7,309 nt of DNA from an uncultured Odoribacter sp. (GTDB lineage Bacteria; Bacteroidota; Bacteroidia; Bacteroidales; Marinifilaceae). This document shows, one piece after another, positions 1-4,879 of the stretch. The notes beneath the pieces were generated by a model that made no database searches, was not told the origin of the DNA, and saw only the letters and a list, made by a program, of their open reading frames with translations. Made by a program: the position numbers and the translations under genes. The first letter of the stretch is position 1, and the number at the start of each line of letters is the position of its first letter. The DNA lies in NCBI GenBank assembly GCA_947176455.1, contig CAMWQQ010000076.1:1-7309 (forward strand). The letters run 5' to 3'.

Positions 1-156
1 GTTAATAACTTTTTATTTATTTGATATTCAAATTATTAATATGTAGAAATGGAAAACTTGTCAAAAAATATCCTCTAAAAAAACACCAGATTCGTTTTCT
101 TTTTCATTATATTTGCTTCGTCCTTTTGCGAAATAATTGAATAAAAATAATAAGCT
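1..156 (+). other. AT-rich leader upstream of nrdJ
   Basis: This stretch has no coding potential that I can see. It holds a small dyad at 19-33 (ATTTGA, three bases, TCAAAT) and a promoter-like box at 108-115. The bases just before the nrdJ start are almost pure A/T and lack a Shine-Dalgarno site, which is usual in Bacteroidota. I see no cobalamin-riboswitch-like structure here, although the downstream enzyme uses adenosylcobalamin. The dyad is only loosely like an FNR/CRP-type site (spacing three instead of four), so I assign it no function. Confidence 0.5.
108..115 (+). promoter_or_regulatory. Bacteroidota -7 promoter box (TATATTTG) for nrdJ
   Basis: TATATTTG matches the Bacteroidota sigma-ABfr -7 consensus TAnnTTTG exactly. 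It would start a transcript around 120-125, giving a leader of roughly 35 bases before the ATG at 157. I do not see a clear TTTG -33 partner at the expected distance, so the assignment rests on the -7 match and its position. Confidence 0.5.
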
Positions 157-2697
157 ATGAATGAACAAACTATGAAAGAGCGGGAAATTTATACGCAGGA
201 AGAAGCTTTTCAGAGTTCGCTGACTTATTTCAACGGAGACGAACTAGCTGCGCGTGTCTGGGTGAACAAGTATGCCTTGAAAGATTCTTATGGCAATATC
301 TTTGAAAAGAATCCGGACGATATGCATCGCCGGCTTGCCTCGGAAATTGCCCGGATTGAAAACCGTTATCCGAATCCGTTGAGCGAAGACGATATTTTTG
401 ACGTATTGAGGGATTTCAAATTTATTGTACCGCAGGGCGGACCGATGACCGGAATCGGCAATGAATTTCAAATCGCGTCTCTTTCCAATTGTTTTGTCAT
501 AGGCAACGAGGGCCCTTCCGACTCTTACGGCGGGGTGATGAAAATCGACCAGGAACAGGTGCAGTTGATGAAACGTCGGGGAGGCGTGGGACACGATTTG
601 TCGCACATCCGTCCCAAAGGGTCGCCGGTGAAAAACTCCGCGCTGACCTCCACCGGTATCGTTCCTTTTATGGAGCGTTATTCCAATTCCACCCGGGAAG
701 TGGCGCAGGACGGACGCCGTGGCGCCTTGATGCTGAGCGTTTCCATTAATCACCCGGATTCGGAAAGTTTCATCGATGCGAAAATGACCGAGGGGAAAGT
801 GACCGGAGCGAATGTGTCCGTCAAGATAGACGATGAGTTTATGCGGGCGGTCATCAACGAACAGGAATATGTCCAGAAATATCCGGTTTATTCGGAAGAA
901 CCGAAATACGAAAAGACAATCAACGCCAAGCAGTTGTGGAACAAAATCGTGCACAACGCCTGGAAATCGGCAGAACCGGGCATCCTGTTCTGGGACACCA
1001 TTATCCGGGAGAGCGTACCCGATTGCTATGCGGACAAGGGATACCGTACCGTATCGACCAATCCGTGCGGAGAGATTCCGTTGTGTCCGTATGATTCCTG
1101 CCGTTTGCTTGCCATTAATCTTTATTCTTACGTGCAGAATCCTTTCACTAAAGGAGCTTTCTTCGATTTCCCTTTGTTCAAGAAACACATCGCCATTGCA
1201 CAGCGCATTATGGACGACATCATCGACCTCGAACTGGAGAAGATTGATGTCATTCTCGACAAGGTGCACGAGGACCCGGAATCGGACGAGGTGAAAGGGG
1301 TGGAAATCCGTCTGTGGGAGAAAATCAAGCAGAAAGCCAAGGAAGGACGTCGCACCGGAGTGGGCATTACCGCTGAAGGCGATATGCTGGCGGCTCTCGG
1401 ATTGCGTTACGGCAGCGACGATGCCATTGATTTTGCGGTGGATATCCAGAAAACGCTGGCGGTGGAAGCCTATCGGGCATCCGTATTCTTGGCAAAGGAT
1501 AGAGGCAGTTTCAAAATCTACGATACCCGGAGGGAAGAGAATAATCCGTTTATTAAACGGTTGAAAGACGAGGATGCCGAATTGTATGCCGATATGGTCA
1601 AATACGGTCGTCGGAACATCGCTTGTCTGACGATTGCTCCCACCGGAACGACCAGTCTGATGACCCAGACCACTTCCGGAATCGAGCCGGTCTTCCTGCC
1701 GGTCTACAAGCGGAGAAGGAAGGTGAACCCGAACGACCAGAACGTGCGGATTGATTTCGTGGACGAGTCGGGCGACAGTTTCGAGGAATTTGTCGTATTC
1801 CATCATAAATTCGCCGAATGGATGAGGGTCAACGGATACGACACGAACAAATATTATTCCGACGAGGATATTGACCGGTTGGTGGCTGAATCACCTTATT
1901 ACAAGGCGACCTCCAACGACATCGACTGGGTGGCTAAGGTGCGTATGCAGGGACAGGTGCAGAAGTGGGTGGACCACTCTATCAGCGTGACCGTCAACCT
2001 GCCGTCGGACGTGACCGAAGAACTGGTCGGACAGCTTTATATCGAGGCATGGAAGAGCGGATGCAAGGGCTGTACGGTGTACCGCGACGGTTCGCGTGCC
2101 GGGGTGTTGGTAGCCAACAAGGATAAAAAACAGGCGGCTCCTGACGGGGGAATGCCTGCGAAACGTCCGATGGAACTGGATGCGGATGTGGTGCGTTTCC
2201 AGAACAACAAGGAGAAATGGATTGCCTTTATCGGTCTGTACAACGGTCGTCCTTACGAGATTTTTACGGGTATCGCCGATGACGAGGAGGGCATTATGTT
2301 GCCGAAGGCGGTGGTTGCCGGTAAAATCGTGAAACATTACGACGAGGAAGGCAATTCCCGTTACGACTTCCAATTCCAGAACAAACGCGGTTTCAAGACG
2401 ACGGTGGAAGGGTTGTCTTACAAGTTCGACAAGGAATATTGGAACTATGCGAAGCTCATTTCCGGAGTATTGCGTTACGGTATGCCGGTTCATCAGGCTA
2501 TCGAACTGGTGGCTTCCATGGAATTTGACAATGAAAACATCAATACCTGGAAAAACGGTGTGGAAAGGGCTTTGAAGAAATACATTCCCAACGGTACCGA
2601 GGCGAAGGGTGAGAAATGCGAGCATTGCGGTGCACCGCTGGTATATCAGGAAGGGTGTCTGACTTGCAAGACTTGCGGTTATTCCAAGTGCGGATAA
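157..2697 (+). CDS. nrdJ: Adenosylcobalamin-dependent (class II) ribonucleotide reductase
   Basis: This 846-residue cytoplasmic enzyme reduces ribonucleotides to deoxyribonucleotides using adenosylcobalamin as radical source. The barrel carries the first redox cysteine in the SNCFV motif (Cys112) and the NPCGE motif (Asn302, thiyl-radical Cys304, Glu306). It also has the PTGTTSLM phosphate-binding loop and TSGIEPVF. After about residue 685 comes a TSCPD-type region (WIAFIGLYNGRPYEIF), then a C-terminal zinc-ribbon-like tail with Cys821, 824, 834, 837, 840 and 845. Such tails re-reduce the active-site disulfide in the family. There is no N-terminal ATP-cone: the protein begins almost directly with the fold-entry segment. 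Length and tail fit the NrdJ zinc-ribbon family. Met1 at 157 is chosen because it sits sensibly behind the promoter box; Met6 (172) is an in-frame alternative. A terminator follows, so it is probably monocistronic. Confidence 0.95.
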   Translation: MNEQTMKEREIYTQEEAFQSSLTYFNGDELAARVWVNKYALKDSYGNIFEKNPDDMHRRLASEIARIENRYPNPLSEDDIFDVLRDFKFIVPQGGPMTGIGNEFQIASLSNCFVIGNEGPSDSYGGVMKIDQEQVQLMKRRGGVGHDLSHIRPKGSPVKNSALTSTGIVPFMERYSNSTREVAQDGRRGALMLSVSINHPDSESFIDAKMTEGKVTGANVSVKIDDEFMRAVINEQEYVQKYPVYSEEPKYEKTINAKQLWNKIVHNAWKSAEPGILFWDTIIRESVPDCYADKGYRTVSTNPCGEIPLCPYDSCRLLAINLYSYVQNPFTKGAFFDFPLFKKHIAIAQRIMDDIIDLELEKIDVILDKVHEDPESDEVKGVEIRLWEKIKQKAKEGRRTGVGITAEGDMLAALGLRYGSDDAIDFAVDIQKTLAVEAYRASVFLAKDRGSFKIYDTRREENNPFIKRLKDEDAELYADMVKYGRRNIACLTIAPTGTTSLMTQTTSGIEPVFLPVYKRRRKVNPNDQNVRIDFVDESGDSFEEFVVFHHKFAEWMRVNGYDTNKYYSDEDIDRLVAESPYYKATSNDIDWVAKVRMQGQVQKWVDHSISVTVNLPSDVTEELVGQLYIEAWKSGCKGCTVYRDGSRAGVLVANKDKKQAAPDGGMPAKRPMELDADVVRFQNNKEKWIAFIGLYNGRPYEIFTGIADDEEGIMLPKAVVAGKIVKHYDEEGNSRYDFQFQNKRGFKTTVEGLSYKFDKEYWNYAKLISGVLRYGMPVHQAIELVASMEFDNENINTWKNGVERALKKYIPNGTEAKGEKCEHCGAPLVYQEGCLTCKTCGYSKCG

Positions 2698-2719
2698 ACC
2701 GACCGTTGCAGAACAAAGG

Positions 2720-2755
2720 AGGAGGGTGTGGCTTTCGGCACCCTCTTTCGCTTTT
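2720..2755 (+). terminator. Intrinsic terminator after nrdJ
   Basis: A perfect 7-bp stem GAGGGTG (2722-2728) / CACCCTC (2739-2745) encloses a 10-base loop. It can be extended outward by G-U and A-U pairs, and is followed by a T-rich run (TTTCGCTTTT). It lies 25 bases after the nrdJ stop and ends about 20 bases before the ribF ATG, which suggests independent transcription of the two genes. Confidence 0.75.
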
Positions 2756-2774
2756 ATAGTAATATACAAACAAG

Positions 2775-3710
2775 ATGCAGATACATTACGGAACAGCAGA
2801 TTTGCATATCGCAAACCCGGTAGCCACGATAGGCAGTTTTGATGGCGTGCACAAAGGGCACGTGCAGGTTATCGAATGCCTCAAAAAAGTAGCCCGTAAT
2901 TTGCAGGGCGAGACGGTCATCATCAGTTTTGAGCCGCATCCCCGGGAAGTGCTGCATCCGCAGGAGAAGCGACCGGGCATCCTTACCACGTTGGAGGAAA
3001 AGCGTGCGATATTGGACCGACAGGGCATCGAGCACCTGATTATTCTTCCTTTTACCCGGTCGTTGGCAGAACTCGATTACCAGGAATTTGTCCGCGACTT
3101 GCTGGTGGGACAGATTGGCATAAAAGGGCTTGTGGTGGGCTATGACCACCGTTTCGGGAAAAACCGGGAAGGCACTTTTGAGAAATTGAAGGAACTGTCG
3201 GCAAAATACCATTTTTATATCGAGCAGGAGGAGGCTTACGAGGAGAACCAGATAAACATCAGCTCCACGAAAATCCGGAATGCCTTGCAGGTCGGGGATA
3301 TCGACCGGGTGAATGCTTACCTGGGCTACGTCTATTCCTTTGCCGGGGAGGTGGTTGCCGGCGACAAGATCGGGCGTTCCATCGGTTTCCCTACTGCCAA
3401 TCTGCAATTGAAAGACGACCGGAAGTTGTTGCCGGCTCCCGGGGTGTATGCCGTAAAGGTGCTAGTGGGACAGGAGACCTTCAGCGGTATGCTGAACATC
3501 GGCGTCCGCCCCACCGTGAGCCGTTCGGGCATCGTCCGGATAGAGGTGAACCTCTTTGACTTCGGGCAGGATATTTACGGCAAGGAAATTCGGGTCTCCC
3601 TGCTGGCTCGCATCCGTGGCGAACGGAAATTCGAGAATACGGATGAATTGCAACAGCAATTGCTCCGCGACCGGGAAGAAGTGCAGAAGCATCTCAAAAT
3701 TTGGTCTTAA
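2775..3710 (+). CDS. ribF: Bifunctional riboflavin kinase / FMN adenylyltransferase
   Basis: This 311-residue cytoplasmic enzyme phosphorylates riboflavin to FMN and then adenylylates FMN to FAD. The N-terminal nucleotidyltransferase half has the HxGH-type signature GSFDGVHKGHV (residues 20-30), the YDHRFGKNREG segment, and the ISSTKIRNAL motif, which stands for the ISSTxIR signature. The C-terminal kinase half has GRSIGFPTANL (200-210; PTAN binds ATP/Mg), GMLNIGVRPT, and the catalytic Glu257 in IEVNLFDF, then LLARIRGERKF. Length is normal for bacterial RibF and nothing is missing. The start at 2775 gives the expected N-terminus with about 20 residues before the first motif. The gene lies 77 bases after nrdJ with a terminator between. 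I see no FMN riboswitch, and no strong terminator after the stop. Confidence 0.96.
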   Translation: MQIHYGTADLHIANPVATIGSFDGVHKGHVQVIECLKKVARNLQGETVIISFEPHPREVLHPQEKRPGILTTLEEKRAILDRQGIEHLIILPFTRSLAELDYQEFVRDLLVGQIGIKGLVVGYDHRFGKNREGTFEKLKELSAKYHFYIEQEEAYEENQINISSTKIRNALQVGDIDRVNAYLGYVYSFAGEVVAGDKIGRSIGFPTANLQLKDDRKLLPAPGVYAVKVLVGQETFSGMLNIGVRPTVSRSGIVRIEVNLFDFGQDIYGKEIRVSLLARIRGERKFENTDELQQQLLRDREEVQKHLKIWS

Positions 3711-3795
3711 GGAGCATCTCTTGTGCTAAAAAACTATCCTCGCACACCTATTCAAAATCGATTAGCTTATATGATAAGTTTTGAGATTTTTGTTG

Positions 3796-3803
3796 TATAT
3801 TTG
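3796..3803 (+). promoter_or_regulatory. Bacteroidota -7 promoter box upstream of the small-ORF/XRE cassette
   Basis: TATATTTG is an exact TAnnTTTG match, placing a start site near 3810. That is about 17 bases ahead of an ATG at 3827, the probable ancestral start of the small ORF. A TTTG at 3780-3783 is only 12 bases upstream, shorter than the usual -33/-7 spacing, so a proper -33 element is not evident. Confidence 0.45.
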
Positions 3804-3826
3804 TAGGAAATATTGAATTTATCCCT

Positions 3827-4041
3827 ATGGGAAGAGTCTTCGACTTTCTGATAAAATCCTCATTTTAGGTAATGGAGGGATTAAATCTACACGTACATAT
3901 AATGAAGACAATGAATTAAATGGATATGTGATGGATCTCCAGAAATTCGATGCCATTCTCAAAGAAGCTGAAAGAGATGGGCAAATTAAAATCGAAGAGA
4001 CGGAAATTATAGGAGGAGAAAATAAAATATTTGAACTATGA
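3827..4041 (+). pseudogene. Small unrecognised ORF, apparently frameshifted near its start
   Basis: An open frame runs from 3817 to the TGA at 4039-4041. It reads KSLRLSDKILILGNGG, then a KSTRTYNEDNELNGYVMDL segment, and ends IGGENKIFEL. It looks like a compact, hydrophilic, natural protein. The frame has no ATG, GTG or TTG before 3928/3931, and starting there would discard the best-looking half. An ATG at 3827, well placed behind the promoter box, is one base out of frame. Adding one base in the GGAAGAG run would give MGKSLRLSDKIL and a product of about 72 residues. The stop overlaps the next gene's start (ATGA), so the two were probably co-translated. I do not recognise the family. A partner or toxin role beside an XRE protein is only an inference. 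A functional 36-residue product from 3931, or a sequencing error, is also possible. Confidence 0.45.
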
Positions 4042-4304
4042 AAGTGAACACTGCCGCATTATTTAATGGAGGATTGACTACCATTTCGGCTGACGTAAAA
4101 ATGGAACTGGATATGTCGTTTGCCTTGGCTGATAAGATTGATGGTATCCTAAGAGAAAAGAATATCACACAGAAGCAATTGGCTAAACGAATGGGCAAAA
4201 CGGAGGCGGAGGTATCCAGATGGCTGGGGGGGACTCACAATTTCACCCTGCGCACTATTGCCAAAATTTCAGCCGCCCTTGAGGTCAATCTCCTCGCTAT
4301 CTAA
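4038..4304 (+). CDS. Small XRE-family helix-turn-helix protein (antitoxin-like regulator)
   Basis: This 88-residue protein has an XRE/Cro-C1 DNA-binding domain over about residues 30-88. It has a lead helix (MSFALADKIDGILREKN), the core ITQKQLAKRMGKTEAEVSRWL with the recognition helix around TEAEVSRW, then GGTHNFTLRTIAKISAALEV. The first 29 residues are a short leader (MKVNTAALFNGG). The pattern "ITQ.QLA..MGK.E.EVS.WL.G.HN.TL.TI.KI...L" is common in small Bacteroidota antitoxin-like regulators. The ATG at 4038 is chosen because it overlaps the upstream ORF's TGA as ATGA, a hallmark of translational coupling; Met22 at 4101 is an alternative. It would act as a DNA-binding repressor, perhaps of its own promoter at 3796. 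The HTH is clear, but an antitoxin role is inference because no recognisable toxin sits next to it. Confidence 0.85.
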   Translation: MKVNTAALFNGGLTTISADVKMELDMSFALADKIDGILREKNITQKQLAKRMGKTEAEVSRWLGGTHNFTLRTIAKISAALEVNLLAI

Positions 4305-4581
4305 CTATCAAGCGGGGATGCACTACGAGCCCCCTCTCCTCTTTACCAATCCCGAATTTTCCTCTACAGGCTCTTCGGCACTATGTCGGGTCCAATTCCA
4401 TCGAAAGCGCCAGTAAATTTGAAAACTGCGCATGAGTCAGGCGCAAAGATAGATTCCAGCATAAATTGACCGTGGCATATTGTGCGTTGTAGTCCGTGGC
4501 AGGGAGAATCCCGATATTGGATGAATATTAGGCTATATACGGGAAATGACGGGAATAGCTTCAACTTTTTTACTTTTTATT
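4305..4581. other. Stretch without a recognisable gene
   Basis: I find no credible gene here. It opens with a weak GGGG (4314-4317) / CCCC (4330-4333) pairing that might help termination but has no good T-run. The middle (about 4370-4540) is richer in G and C than its surroundings. One + frame reads ALRHYVGSNSIESASKFENCA then hits stops, and the opposite strand holds a 66-codon open frame (4364-4564) with no recognisable motif. This could be the eroded remnant of a mobile or coding element, but nothing proves it. Confidence 0.4.
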
Positions 4582-4589
4582 TATATTTG
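4582..4589 (+). promoter_or_regulatory. Bacteroidota -7 promoter box upstream of the structured intergenic block
   Basis: TATATTTG, preceded by a T-rich stretch, matches TAnnTTTG exactly. Transcription would begin about 4593-4598, right at or within the perfect hairpin at 4594-4618. No clear -33 TTTG is visible. It could drive a small RNA ending near 4825, or a leader of about 285 bases for the lipoprotein at 4880. Confidence 0.5.
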
Positions 4590-4638
4590 CAATATTATGG
4601 CGGATAAAACGCCATAATGACATATTTTGAAGCGTTTG

Positions 4639-4801
4639 GTTTATCCTTATTCAAAAAACGACCAATTTTTAACAGAGAAGGATAAACAGTTACAAGCGTT
4701 CATACTTGCCTTATATTGCTCTATTTGCAAATATACGGTTGGGTGTGGAGTAGCTGTTTATTTCTCTGTGGGTGCTTGGTCGTACCTTTGAATAGATAAA
4801 C
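4639..4801. repeat. Imperfect long inverted repeat (outer arms about 27 bp)
   Basis: The left arm (4639-4665) and the reverse complement of the right arm (4776-4801) share GTTTATC, TATTCAAA and ACGACCAA in order. They differ by a two-base indel and a short mismatch of two versus three bases. Between the arms sits a second inverted pair (4673-4689 / 4754-4768). The motif GATAAAC or its complement occurs at 4639, 4681, 4756 (partial) and 4795, in alternating orientation. A TATATTTG box lies inside on the minus strand (4735 down to 4728), so a flipped segment would present a promoter toward the lipoprotein gene. The arms are imperfect, which weakens the recombination reading. Confidence 0.7.
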
Positions 4802-4825
4802 TGATAGTCTCCACACTTCATTTTT
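4743..4825 (+). terminator. Possible terminator/attenuator hairpin competing with the rod fold
   Basis: GTGTGGAG (4743-4750) is perfectly complementary to CTCCACAC (4809-4816), and inside it GTTTAT (4756-4761) pairs with ATAAAC (4796-4801). After the stem comes TTCATTTTT. These inner segments are also used by helices A and C of the rod fold, so the two folds exclude one another, as in an attenuator. The loop is long and three bases separate the stem from the T-run, so intrinsic termination is uncertain. Confidence 0.35.
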
Positions 4826-4857
4826 GTATAAAACTACCTTTCTGGAGATTTTCAAGG

Positions 4858-4876
4858 TAATTAATGGTATTAATTA
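4858..4876 (+). promoter_or_regulatory. Perfect 8-bp dyad just before the lipoprotein start
   Basis: TAATTAAT, GGT, ATTAATTA form a perfect inverted repeat with a three-base centre, ending three bases before the ATG at 4880. As DNA it could be an operator. As RNA it would be a weak all-A/U hairpin over the ribosome entry region. No Shine-Dalgarno site is present. Confidence 0.4.
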
Positions 4877-4879
4877 GTT

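Larger units (their letters stand above)
4594..4825 (+). ncRNA. Candidate structured RNA (rod-like, 6S-like shape) or regulatory leader
   Basis: Behind the promoter box lies a 5' hairpin (4594-4602 with 4610-4618, 9 bp, loop GATAAAA). A long nested fold follows. Helix A pairs 4639-4655 with 4787-4801 (15 bp, two-base bulge). Helix B pairs 4658-4665 with 4776-4783 (8 bp). A symmetric 7x7 internal loop separates it from helix C, which pairs 4673-4689 with 4754-4768 (15 bp, GG bulge). The apical 64 bases contain a small stem (4712-4717 with 4730-4735). An optional closing stem TGAAG/CTTCA (4628-4632, 4816-4820) sits directly before TTTTT (4821-4825). No ORF fits the block. A long rod with an internal loop and closed ends is the general shape of 6S RNA, including the 6S-like Bacteroidales-1 class, but I cannot confirm family membership. 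Alternatives are a riboregulatory leader or a DNA-level inverted repeat. Confidence 0.42.

Noticed and set aside
1..156. Cobalamin riboswitch before the B12-dependent reductase
   Set aside because: The leader is short, AT-rich and lacks anything like a B12-box; the predicted transcript leader is only about 35 bases.
244..1806. 520-codon open frame on the minus strand
   Set aside because: It is antisense to nrdJ, whose + strand product has all family motifs. The minus product has no recognisable domain and reflects GC-rich codon structure.
1891..2814. 307-codon minus-strand frame
   Set aside because: It lies antisense to the end of nrdJ and the terminator region, with low-complexity, unrecognisable protein sequence.
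2754..3407. 217-codon minus-strand frame
   Set aside because: It is a shadow of ribF, which is complete and clearly recognised.
3713..3727. Terminator after ribF (AGCA/TGCT)
   Set aside because: The stem is only four base pairs and is followed by A-rich instead of T-rich sequence.
4364..4564. 66-codon minus-strand frame in the gap before the structured block
   Set aside because: I recognise no motif, promoter or conserved feature. It is kept only as a comment on the gene-free stretch.
4639..4801. Integron attC site or retron msr-msd RNA
   Set aside because: The arm ends do not fit the attC core pattern (RYYYAAC...GTTRRRY), and there is no integrase or reverse transcriptase gene in the window.
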